Part shown: positions 17,052-24,942 of the stretch, one piece after another | Layout: the number at the start of each line of letters is the position of its first letter | Numbering within the stretch: position 1 is the stretch's first letter | Source: Hyphomicrobiales bacterium | GTDB taxonomy: Bacteria > Pseudomonadota > Alphaproteobacteria > Rhizobiales > Beijerinckiaceae | Assembly (NCBI GenBank): GCA_027484655.1 | Contig: JAIXSM010000067.1 | Coordinates: 1 to 55,624, forward strand | DNA length: 55,624 bases | Direction of reading: 5' to 3' | Made by a program: the position numbers and the translations under genes | Notes under the pieces: generated by a model | Database searches by the model: none | Told to the model about the DNA's origin: nothing | Seen by the model: only the letters and a program-made list of their open reading frames with translations

Positions 17052-17894
17052 ATGGTCGCCCAGCTCCACTGCCGTCACGCCCGCTTTGCGCTCGCGACTT
17101 TCCTGCTCGCGCTGTCCGGCGCCCCGGCCTTCGCCGCCGGCGAACAGCTCGACGTGAAGTACTCCGTGCGGATGATCGGACTACCGCTTGGCACGGCGGG
17201 GCTGTCAGCGAAGCTGGACCCGGCGAGCTACAACATCGAGGTCTCGGCCCGGCTCGCGGGTCTCGCAACAATTGTCTCTCGCGCTCAGGGTATTGCCCAG
17301 TCGAGCGGATCGATCGCGCAAGGGCGCGTTCAACCCCGCGCCTATGCGACCACGTCGTCCAACAGCAAGGAGACGCGCACGGTGCGAATGGCCATGAACG
17401 GCGGCGCAGTGCGGGCGGTGGACGTCGCGCCGCCGCTCGAGCCCAATCCGCACCGGGTTCCGGTGACGGAGGCGCACAAGCGCGGGATCGTGGATCCGCT
17501 CAGCGCGCTCGTCATGCCGGTGGCCGGCCGCGGCCCGCTGACCGGCGCTGCCGCGTGTGATCGCACCCTGCCCGTGTTCGACGGCTACGCGCGCTTCGAC
17601 GTGAGCCTCTCCTACGCCGGCACGCGCGAGGTCCGCGCCCCTGCCTACAAAGGCCCCGTGGCGGTCTGCACCGCCCGCTACACCGCCATCTCCGGACATC
17701 GCCAGGACCGCGCCTCGACCCGGTACATGGAGAACAACCGTAGTATGGAGGTATGGCTGATGCCGGTGGAGAGCGCCCGCGTCGTCACGCCCTACAAGAT
17801 CTCCGTGGCGACCCAGATGGGCACCGTCGTGATCGAGGCGACGGCCGTCTCGCTGGCGTCCGCCGGCGGCGCAGCCCGCAGCGCTACGCGCTGA
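17052..17894 (+). CDS. DUF3108 domain-containing exported protein
   Basis: 280 residues with a clear signal peptide (hydrophobic segment FALATFLLALSGAPAFAA, cleavage after AFAA near residue 28). The mature part is beta-rich with the DUF3108 pattern: ARLAGLATIVSRAQG, TSSNSKETRTVRM, GIVDPLSALVMPV and a late AVCTARYTAISGHR. The function of the family is not established; a periplasmic or outer-membrane-associated beta-barrel-like or lipocalin-like protein is plausible. It is commonly near the helicase and S4 genes that follow here, which supports a core alphaproteobacterial location. Confidence 0.85.
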   Translation: MVAQLHCRHARFALATFLLALSGAPAFAAGEQLDVKYSVRMIGLPLGTAGLSAKLDPASYNIEVSARLAGLATIVSRAQGIAQSSGSIAQGRVQPRAYATTSSNSKETRTVRMAMNGGAVRAVDVAPPLEPNPHRVPVTEAHKRGIVDPLSALVMPVAGRGPLTGAAACDRTLPVFDGYARFDVSLSYAGTREVRAPAYKGPVAVCTARYTAISGHRQDRASTRYMENNRSMEVWLMPVESARVVTPYKISVATQMGTVVIEATAVSLASAGGAARSATR

Positions 17895-18297
17895 CGCGGC
17901 TCCGCACCAAACCACGGGCGACCAGACCCGGACCATCCACCTCTGAACTTACTGCGCGGGAGCCTTCCGCGCTGCGCGCCGAAGTTTAGTCCGGCCGCCG
18001 GAATCAGCTGACGAGTCCAGCGCTTGACAAAAAACGCGTCCGGAGCCCGCTGGTGAGTCGAGCGAAAGAAGAAAAAAATGTGGCGAGATTCGAGGTGCGC
18101 CACAAAAGCTGGTTTAACTTGAGGGCGCGTGCGCTACATCTTGCGATGAACAAAACAGGACTCGTCCACAGTCGTTGATTCGGGCGCGGTTCGTTCGCGA
18201 CTCGTTCGATCCGGCCTGCCTGTCATGGCCGCAACGTACGATTGTGGTACAACCCGCCGGCGCTCATGGAAGCGCCCCAATGGAGGCGCCCCATACG
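17895..18297. other. 403-base intergenic region upstream of the helicase
   Basis: No credible gene was seen. The region contains a TTGACA hexamer at about 18025, without a good -10 partner, and a purine-rich stretch at 18061-18078. A 7-bp inverted repeat (annotated separately) lies 190 bases before the helicase start. The stretch 18175-18297 is open in the helicase frame, but its predicted residues look non-conserved. Confidence 0.55.
18079..18104. repeat. Inverted repeat TGTGGCG-N12-CGCCACA
   Basis: Perfect 7-bp arms at 18079-18085 and 18098-18104. It could be an operator or an RNA hairpin in the helicase leader. It is not followed by a T-tract, so a terminator for the DUF3108 gene is unlikely. 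Confidence 0.4.
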
Positions 18298-21200
18298 ATG
18301 ACCTATGCATCGCCTGCCCCGGCCCCAGGGCGTCCGGCGACAAGTTCGCGGCGTGTGGCCGCTGTTCTCGGCCCCACGAACACCGGCAAGACGCACCTGG
18401 CCATCGAGCGCATGCTCGGGCACCCCAGCGGCGTCATTGGCCTGCCGCTGCGCCTCCTGGCCCGCGAGGTTTACAACAAGGTTGTCGCCCGGGTGGGGGC
18501 CGACCAGGTGGCGCTCGTCACTGGCGAGGAAAAGATCAAGCCCCGCAACGCCCGCTACTGGATCGCCACCGTGGAGGCCATGCCGCGCGATCTCGACGTG
18601 TCGTTTGTGGCGGTGGACGAAATCCAGCTCGCTGCGGACCTCGACCGCGGCCACGTGTTCACCGACCGGCTGCTCAACCGTCGCGGACGCGAGGAGACAA
18701 TGATGATTGGCGCCGCCACCATGGCGCCAGCGCTCGAACGGCTGCTGCCCAACGTGTCGTTCGTCACCCGTCCGCGCCTGTCGAACCTGACGTTCGTGGG
18801 CGAGCGCAAACTGTCGCGCCTGCCGCGCCGCAGCGCCATTGTCGCCTTCTCCGCGGAGGAGGTTTACGCCATCGCCGAGTTGATCCGCCGCCAGCGCGGC
18901 GGGGCGGCCGTGGTTCTCGGGGCCCTTTCGCCGCGCACCCGCAATGCGCAGGTGGCGATGTATCAGGAAGGCGAAGTCGATTTCATCATCGCCACCGACG
19001 CCGTCGGCATGGGCCTTAACCTCGACGTGGACCATGTGGCGTTCGCCAGCGACCGGAAGTTTGACGGCTGGCAGTATCGCCGCCTCACTCCGGCCGAGTT
19101 CGGGCAGATCGCCGGGCGCGCCGGGCGCCACGCCAATGACGGCACCTTCGGCACCACGGGGCGTTGCCCGCCCTTCGAGGAAGAACTGGTGGAGGCGCTC
19201 GAGACCCACGCGTTCGACCCGCTGTCCACCCTGCAATGGCGCAACTCGGAGCTGGATTTCTCTACGATCAGCTCCCTTCAGGCCTCGCTCGAACGCGACC
19301 CCGGTCGCCCCGGCCTGACCCGCGCGCCGCTGGGCGAAGACGTCATCGTGCTCGATCTTCTGTCGCGCGACCCCCAGATCCGGAAGAGCGCGGCGACAAA
19401 AGCGGACGTGCAGAGGCTGTGGGAAGCTTGCCAGGTTCCAGATTATCGGAAAGTCTCTCCCACGGCCCATGCGGAGCTGGTGGAGACGCTTTACGGATTC
19501 GTGGTGCGCGCCGGGCGTGTGCCAGACGCCTGGTTTTCCTTGCAATTGCGAGCACTTGACCGCACCGACGGGGATATTGACGCGCTCTCGGCCCGCATCG
19601 CTCAGGTGCGCACATTCAACTTTATCGCCAATCGGCCGGACTGGCTTGCTGATCCGGAGCATTGGCAGGGCGTCACGCGTCAGGTAGAGGACAACTTGTC
19701 CGACGCCCTTCACGAGAGGCTGACCCACCGGTTCGTCGACCGGAGGACCAGCGTCCTGATGCGTCGATTGAGAGAGAACGCGATGCTGGAAGCGGAAATC
19801 ACGACGGCGGGAGACGTCCTCGTCGAGGGACAACATATCGGTCTCCTGCATGGATTCCGCTTCACACCTGATCCGCAGGCGGAGGGCGAAGCCCAGCGCA
19901 CGCTGAACGCGGCGGCGCTGAAGGCTCTCGCAAGCGAGCTTGAAAGCCGCGCGCAGCGGGTCAGCGACGCGGTGGATCAGGCCTTTGTGCTCGCCCATGA
20001 CGGCGTGCTCCGCTGGCTGGGAGAGCCGATCGCAAAGCTCACCAGCGGCGATCACATCCTCAAGCCGCGCGTTCGCGTGCTGGCTGACGAGCAACTGTCC
20101 GGCGGCTCCCTTGAACTGGTGCAGCGCCGGCTCAACCTGTGGATCGACCAGCACGTCAAGAAGCTGCTCGGGCCGCTCCTCGACCTTGAGAATGGCGAGG
20201 GGCTGGAGGGCATCGCCCGGGGCGTCGCCTTCCAGGTCGGCGAAGCGCTGGGCGTTCTCGAACGCTCGAAGGTCGCCAACGATATCAAATCGCTGGACCA
20301 GAGCGCCCGCGGCGCCCTGCGCAAGGTCGGCGTGCGGTTCGGCGCCCATCACATCTACGTCCAGCCATTACTGAAGCCCGCGCCGCGCGCCCTGGCCGCC
20401 CAACTCTGGGCGCTCAAGCACGGCGGCCTCGAGGTCGTGAAGGGGTTTGACGAGGTTCCCCACCTTGCGGCGTCGGGACGCACCTCGTTCGCCGCCGACA
20501 AGGACATCCCGCGCGGTCTCTACCTCGCAGCCGGCTTCCGCGTGTGCGGCGAGCGCGTTGTGCGCGTGGACATTCTGGAGCGCCTTGCGGACCTGATTCG
20601 CCCCGCCATCGCCTATCGCCCCGGCGTCACCCCGGGCGATCCGCCGCCAGGCGCCGCCGATGGCGACGGCTTCGTGGTGTCCGTCGCGATGACCTCTCTT
20701 GTGGGGTGCTCTGGCGAGGCGTTCGCCTCCATCCTGCGCTCGCTCGGCTACGCGCCGGAGCAGCGCAAGGGGCCTGCGATCACCGTGCCGCTTGTGCCCG
20801 CCGCGCCGACCACCCCCATCACGCCTGCGGCGACGCAGGACGGGGCGGAAGCGAGCGATGCGACTGAGTCAGCGGCGGAGACCGCCGAGGCATCGGACGC
20901 GCCTGCGGGCGAGGCAGAAGCCGTGACAGAGGCGCCGGCTGCGCCAGAAACCCTCGCAGAAGAGGCGCCCGCGCCGGAAGCTGTCGCCGAAGAGGCGCCT
21001 GCTGCAGCGCCCGCCACGGCAGAAGAGGCCACGCAGGACACGGCGACAGAGCCAGCCGCAGAAGCAGCCCAGGATGCCGCAGCAGAGACGGCGGCGCAGC
21101 TTGAGCCTGCGACGACGGAAGACGCTGCGCCTGCGGAAGCGGCGGAAGAACCCCTCATCGAGGTGTGGCGTCCCCATCGCCAGCAACATCACCGCCGGCC

Positions 21201-21642
21201 GCATCAGGGCCGCGACCAGCGCCCGGGCGGCGGACGCGATCGGGACCGCAACCGCGGCGACCGGCGCCCCGGCCGCAGCAGCCCCCCTGGCCAGCAGGCG
21301 ACGGAGGGCGCGCAGAGCGCAGCGCCGGCAGCCCCCGCTCCGCAGCAGGAGGGACGGCCCGAACGGCGCGCCGACCAGCGCCCACAGCGTCGGGACGACC
21401 GTCCACGCGGCGACCGCCCGGAGCAGCGCGGGGACCGCGGCGATCGTGGTCCGCGTCCTCCCCGGCGCGACGACCGCAGGGATGATCGCAGAGACGACCG
21501 TTCCGGCCAGCGCGGCGGACCCCCGCGCCAGTTCGGCGGCGAGCAGCGGCGCGAGCGCGACAAGCAGCCGGATCCGAACTCGCCGTTCGCGAAACTGCTC
21601 GCTCTCAAGCAGCAGCTCGAAGGCAAGGGCGACAAGGATTGA
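18298..21642 (+). CDS. SUV3/DEAD-like ATP-dependent helicase with long charged disordered tail
   Basis: 1114 residues from the ATG at 18298 (GGAGG upstream; an ATG at 18280 is possible). Walker A GPTNTGKTHLA is at about 25-35 and the DExH-type motif VDEIQLAAD at about 105. Later helicase motifs include TDAVGMGLNLDVDHV and QIAGRAGRH, as in SUV3-type RNA helicases. From about residue 840 an Ala/Glu-rich acidic segment leads into an Arg/Asp/Gly-rich basic tail, ending with SPFAKLLALKQQLEGK. Such tails bind RNA or promote condensates; the exact role is unknown. The S4-domain gene overlaps its stop, suggesting a shared RNA-related job. Confidence 0.88.
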   Translation: MTYASPAPAPGRPATSSRRVAAVLGPTNTGKTHLAIERMLGHPSGVIGLPLRLLAREVYNKVVARVGADQVALVTGEEKIKPRNARYWIATVEAMPRDLDVSFVAVDEIQLAADLDRGHVFTDRLLNRRGREETMMIGAATMAPALERLLPNVSFVTRPRLSNLTFVGERKLSRLPRRSAIVAFSAEEVYAIAELIRRQRGGAAVVLGALSPRTRNAQVAMYQEGEVDFIIATDAVGMGLNLDVDHVAFASDRKFDGWQYRRLTPAEFGQIAGRAGRHANDGTFGTTGRCPPFEEELVEALETHAFDPLSTLQWRNSELDFSTISSLQASLERDPGRPGLTRAPLGEDVIVLDLLSRDPQIRKSAATKADVQRLWEACQVPDYRKVSPTAHAELVETLYGFVVRAGRVPDAWFSLQLRALDRTDGDIDALSARIAQVRTFNFIANRPDWLADPEHWQGVTRQVEDNLSDALHERLTHRFVDRRTSVLMRRLRENAMLEAEITTAGDVLVEGQHIGLLHGFRFTPDPQAEGEAQRTLNAAALKALASELESRAQRVSDAVDQAFVLAHDGVLRWLGEPIAKLTSGDHILKPRVRVLADEQLSGGSLELVQRRLNLWIDQHVKKLLGPLLDLENGEGLEGIARGVAFQVGEALGVLERSKVANDIKSLDQSARGALRKVGVRFGAHHIYVQPLLKPAPRALAAQLWALKHGGLEVVKGFDEVPHLAASGRTSFAADKDIPRGLYLAAGFRVCGERVVRVDILERLADLIRPAIAYRPGVTPGDPPPGAADGDGFVVSVAMTSLVGCSGEAFASILRSLGYAPEQRKGPAITVPLVPAAPTTPITPAATQDGAEASDATESAAETAEASDAPAGEAEAVTEAPAAPETLAEEAPAPEAVAEEAPAAAPATAEEATQDTATEPAAEAAQDAAAETAAQLEPATTEDAAPAEAAEEPLIEVWRPHRQQHHRRPHQGRDQRPGGGRDRDRNRGDRRPGRSSPPGQQATEGAQSAAPAAPAPQQEGRPERRADQRPQRRDDRPRGDRPEQRGDRGDRGPRPPRRDDRRDDRRDDRSGQRGGPPRQFGGEQRRERDKQPDPNSPFAKLLALKQQLEGKGDKD

Positions 21643-21965
21643 GCCGCTCGCCGCGCGCGCCCTCGGAAGAGGCCAGCGCCGCGCGGCAGCGGCTGGACAA
21701 GTATCTCTGGTTCGCGCGCATGGCGCGGACCCGCTCGGCGGCCGCGCAACTTGTCTCCAGCGGCCATGTCCGAGTGGACGGCCGCAAGATCGACCAGCCC
21801 GCACGGGCGGTCGGCCCGGGAGATGTGCTCACGATTTCGCTGGAACGGGCCGTGCGCGTGCTGCGCATCGTGGCGCTGGCGGAACGGCGCGGGCCCTATG
21901 AGCAGGCACGGCTGCTCTACGAAGATCTGACGGAAGGCGCAGGCGGCGAGCGCCCGACCGACTGA
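21639..21965 (+). CDS. RNA-binding S4 domain protein (Hsp15-like)
   Basis: 108 residues. The S4 motif is clear: RLDKYLWFARMARTRSAAAQLVSSG split across residues 18-42, followed by VRVDGRK and a VGPGDVLTI loop. Hsp15-type proteins rescue stalled 50S subunits carrying nascent chain-tRNA in E. coli; whether this homologue does the same is not shown here. The start is a TTG that overlaps the helicase stop (TTGA), so it is translationally coupled. No ATG is available before the conserved part. Confidence 0.88.
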   Translation: MSRSPRAPSEEASAARQRLDKYLWFARMARTRSAAAQLVSSGHVRVDGRKIDQPARAVGPGDVLTISLERAVRVLRIVALAERRGPYEQARLLYEDLTEGAGGERPTD

Positions 21966-21968
21966 ACA

Positions 21969-22529
21969 TCAGGCGCACCACCGCGCCCGGGCGCGGCCGT
22001 CATAGGGGCGCGCGTAGCCGCCCGCCACCAGCATGTCGCCGACGCTGTCGCGGCCATGCCCCGTCTCCAGCCACGCCGAGGCGACCACGCGACCATTGTA
22101 CTTGTCCGGCGCCAGCTCGGTGAGGACCACACGCCCGCCGCCCAGGATTTCGCCAAGCGTCGCGGTCGCGTCGCGCGCCATGGCGACCTCCCGGACGCAT
22201 TTGCCATTTGTCTCCGGCGCGTCCACGCCCCGCACGCGCACAAGCACGGTGATTTCCTGACCGAACCATACCGGCGCGCGCGCCTCAAAGGTGTCGCCGT
22301 CGATCACGCGAAGGGGAGTGACGGCGACAGGCCCCGGCAGGATTCTGGGCGAGACTGCGCGGGGCGCCTGAATCGCAGACTCCCTCGGGACGGGCGCGGG
22401 CCGCGGCGCGCCGCCGGCCAGCAGCCCGATCAACACGCCAGCCACAAGGCAAGCGCCCCCGAGCACGGCGGGGGGCGCGGCGCGAGAGCCAGAGGGCGCG
22501 CACGGAATGGAATCGGACGCGGTGGACAT
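21969..22529 (-). CDS. Thermonuclease (SNc) family protein, membrane-anchored or secreted
   Basis: 186 residues from the ATG at 22529. A hydrophobic segment (VLGGACLVAGVLIGLLAGG, about residues 22-40) serves as signal or anchor. The nuclease-like fold shows VIDGDTFEA, VRVRGVDAPET and YNGRVVASAWL, which match the staphylococcal nuclease family motifs with the catalytic Asp and Arg residues. It probably hydrolyses nucleic acid outside the cytoplasm. It converges on the S4 gene three bases away. A TTGACA-N17-CATAGT promoter-like pair lies just upstream. Confidence 0.86.
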   Translation of the reverse strand: MSTASDSIPCAPSGSRAAPPAVLGGACLVAGVLIGLLAGGAPRPAPVPRESAIQAPRAVSPRILPGPVAVTPLRVIDGDTFEARAPVWFGQEITVLVRVRGVDAPETNGKCVREVAMARDATATLGEILGGGRVVLTELAPDKYNGRVVASAWLETGHGRDSVGDMLVAGGYARPYDGRARARWCA

Positions 22530-22536
22530 GGACTTG

Positions 22537-22565
22537 ACTATGCCACGCGTCCTATGTTCTGTCAA
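22537..22565 (-). promoter_or_regulatory. Candidate sigma-70-type promoter of the thermonuclease gene
   Basis: On the minus strand TTGACA (22565-22560) is separated by 17 bases from CATAGT (22542-22537). The predicted transcription start is about at the ATG (22529), so the message may be nearly leaderless. This is a motif match only. Confidence 0.4.
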
Positions 22566-22606
22566 ATATTCCTACAACCCGTTGTGGGTTTAGGTTGTGT
22601 CGCGGG

Positions 22607-23377
22607 TCAGGCGATCCGAGCCAGCCGCTGCGCGACCACCATGTAGTTCACGTCGAGGTCGCGGGCGGTGTCCCAGGAGCGGCGCAGCGGATCGTAACGA
22701 ACCCCCGTCAGCGCGAAGAGGTCGAGGCCCGCCGCTTCGATAGCGTCCTCCAGCTCCTCTGGGGTGACGAACTTCTCCCACTGGTGCGTGCCGGGAGCGA
22801 CCCAGCGCAGCACGTATTCGGCGCCGACGATGGCGAGCGCGAAGCTCTTCAGGGTGCGGTTGATCGTCGAGCAGAAGAACAGCCCGCCCGGCTTCACCAT
22901 GGACGCGGCGACCCCGATGAACGCCGCCGGATCGACCACGTGCTCGATGACTTCCATCGCGCACACTACGTCGAAGCGCGCGCCTTCACCCGCCAGCTCC
23001 TCAGCGGTGACGGCGCGGTACTGCGCCGGCGCGCCTGTCTCTTCCGCGTGGGCGCGGGCGATCTCGATGTTGCCCGGCGCGGGGTCGATGCCCAGCACCT
23101 GCGCGCCAACGCGCGAAAACGGCTCGCACAAAATGCCGCCGCCGCAGCCGATGTCGAGGATCGACAAGCCTTCCAGCGAACGCAGCGAGTCGGGATCGCG
23201 CGCAGACCCATCGAGCCCCGCGAAATGCTCCACCATGGCGGCGCGCATCCAGCGCACGCGCACCGGGTTCATCTTGTGGAGCGGGCGCATGGGGCCATCT
23301 TCGCGCCACCAGTCCGCGCCAAGCCGCTCGAACTGGTCAATTTCGCGGGGATCGACGGACGCGCGGGCAGATTCCAT
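22607..23377 (-). CDS. ubiG: Ubiquinone biosynthesis O-methyltransferase UbiG
   Basis: 256 residues. The N-terminal signature DQFERLGADWWREDGPMRPL and HKMNPVRV is specific for UbiG. The SAM-binding motif LDIGCGGGILCEP and the downstream CAMEVIEHV and FCSTINRTLKS segments are all present. It performs both O-methylation steps of ubiquinone synthesis in the cytoplasm or at the membrane surface. CCGGAG precedes the ATG. It is divergent from lysC with 156 bases between them, an arrangement widespread in Hyphomicrobiales. Confidence 0.96.
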   Translation of the reverse strand: MESARASVDPREIDQFERLGADWWREDGPMRPLHKMNPVRVRWMRAAMVEHFAGLDGSARDPDSLRSLEGLSILDIGCGGGILCEPFSRVGAQVLGIDPAPGNIEIARAHAEETGAPAQYRAVTAEELAGEGARFDVVCAMEVIEHVVDPAAFIGVAASMVKPGGLFFCSTINRTLKSFALAIVGAEYVLRWVAPGTHQWEKFVTPEELEDAIEAAGLDLFALTGVRYDPLRRSWDTARDLDVNYMVVAQRLARIA

Positions 23378-23409
23378 AGGCGTGATCTCCGGATGCGGCG
23401 AAGCCGGGT

Positions 23410-23437
23410 TTGACAGGCGGCACGCCCAAGGTATCTA
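23410..23437 (+). promoter_or_regulatory. Candidate promoter of lysC
   Basis: TTGACA (23410-23415), 16-base spacer, then TATCTA (23432-23437). A small GC-rich hairpin follows in the leader (CGCCC/GGGCG near 23441-23458). Position and strand fit lysC, whose start is about 90 bases downstream. Motif match only. Confidence 0.4.
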
Positions 23438-23533
23438 TACGCGCCCTTTGCAGGGGCGGCGAGCGGCGACTTCGCCGCGCCTTTCCATTCCCCCGAAGCC
23501 CCACGGGTTTTCGCGACGCAGCGATCGAGGCAC

Positions 23534-24772
23534 ATGGCCCGACTGGTGATGAAATTCGGCGGCACGTCCGTCGCCAACATTGAGCGCATCCGCAACGTGG
23601 CGGCGCACGTGCGCCGCGAGGTGCAGGCTGGCCATCAGGTGGCCGTCGTGGTCTCCGCCATGTCTGGCAAGACCAACGAACTCGTCGGCTGGGTCAACGA
23701 CTGCTCCAAGCTCTACGACGCCCGCGAATATGACGCAGTGGTGGCGTCCGGCGAGCAGGTGACGTCCGGTCTGCTCGCCCTCGTGCTTCAGGAGATGGGC
23801 ATTCCGGCCCGCTCCTGGCAGGGCTGGCAGATCCCGATTCGCACCAGCGACGCCCACGGCTCGGCGCGCATTGAGGGCATCGACCCCGCGGCGCTCAACG
23901 AAGGCTTCGCCCGCGGCGAGGTGGCTGTGGTTGCGGGCTTTCAGGGCGTCCATGAGCCCTCGGGCCGTGTGACCACGCTGGGCCGCGGCGGCTCAGACAC
24001 GAGCGCGGTGGCGGTGGCCGCCGCCATCGGCGCGGAGCGGTGCGACATCTACACCGACGTGGACGGCGTCTACACCACCGATCCGCGCGTGGTGCCGAAA
24101 GCCCGCAAGCTCGACAAGGTGTCGTTCGAGGAGATGCTGGAGATGGCGTCTCTGGGCTCCAAGGTGCTCCAGGTGCGTTCCGTCGAGATCGCCATGGTTC
24201 ACAAGGTCAGGACTTTTGTGCGGTCCTCATTCGACGATCCGGCCAATCCGACGCCCGGAACGCTCATTTGCGAGGAGGAGGAGATCGTGGAACAGCAGGT
24301 CGTCACCGGCATCGCCTTCTCGAAGGACGAGGCGCAGATCACCCTGCGGCGCATCGCCGACAAGCCGGGCGTGGCGGCGAGCATCTTCGGACCCCTCGCC
24401 GACAGCAACATCAACGTGGACATGATCATCCAGGTCGTGTCCGGCGACGCCAGGACCACGGACCTCACCTTCACGGTGCAGGCGGCGGACTATGAGCGCG
24501 CCATGGACCACTTGCGCAAGCGCCAGGCCGAAATTGGCTACGAGGCGCTGCAGGGCGCGACCGACGTGGTGAAGATCTCCGCCATTGGCGTGGGAATGCG
24601 CTCCCACGCGGGCGTCGCCGCCCGCGCGTTCAAGGCGCTGGCCGAAAAGGGCGTGAACATCCGCGCGATCACCACCAGCGAGATCAAGTTCTCCGTGCTG
24701 ATCGACAAGGATTACACGGAACTGGCGGTGCGGACGCTGCACTCGCTCTACGGCCTCGACAAGGCGGCCTGA
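23534..24772 (+). CDS. lysC: Aspartate kinase
   Basis: 412 residues, the monofunctional class with tandem ACT domains. The kinase motif is VMKFGGTSVANIERI at about 4-18, then the substrate-binding GRGGSDTSAVAVAA. The C-terminal ACT repeats show RIADKPGVAASIFGPLAD and IGVGMRSHAGVAARAF. It phosphorylates aspartate as the first step to lysine, threonine, methionine and diaminopimelate, and the ACT pair normally binds the feedback inhibitors. GAGG precedes the ATG. ptsP and prfA follow in the same orientation, a conserved alphaproteobacterial order. Confidence 0.97.
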   Translation: MARLVMKFGGTSVANIERIRNVAAHVRREVQAGHQVAVVVSAMSGKTNELVGWVNDCSKLYDAREYDAVVASGEQVTSGLLALVLQEMGIPARSWQGWQIPIRTSDAHGSARIEGIDPAALNEGFARGEVAVVAGFQGVHEPSGRVTTLGRGGSDTSAVAVAAAIGAERCDIYTDVDGVYTTDPRVVPKARKLDKVSFEEMLEMASLGSKVLQVRSVEIAMVHKVRTFVRSSFDDPANPTPGTLICEEEEIVEQQVVTGIAFSKDEAQITLRRIADKPGVAASIFGPLADSNINVDMIIQVVSGDARTTDLTFTVQAADYERAMDHLRKRQAEIGYEALQGATDVVKISAIGVGMRSHAGVAARAFKALAEKGVNIRAITTSEIKFSVLIDKDYTELAVRTLHSLYGLDKAA

Positions 24773-24942
24773 GGCCGCCCCGCGAGCTGGCCCCGTCCGA
24801 GCGTGGCCCAGGCTGCGGCATGGTCGCCCTTCCGTAGTTTTGCGTCCCTATCTCACCTTGCCGCCGCCCGGCCCTGTGGCTATAGCCTCAAGGGAACCTG
24901 CCGACGGCCAGGCGCTTGTTCGGCGGCTTGAGAACGGACCAC

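Noticed and set aside
17009-17060. Possible tRNA suggested by a T-loop-like GGTTCGAACCC core
   Set aside because: The flanking bases form only two or three T-stem pairs, and no D arm, anticodon arm or acceptor stem can be drawn around it.
18223-20352. 709-codon open frame on the minus strand opposite the helicase
   Set aside because: It is fully antisense to the helicase core with its Walker and DExH motifs, and its translation is His/Arg/Ala-rich without recognisable domains.
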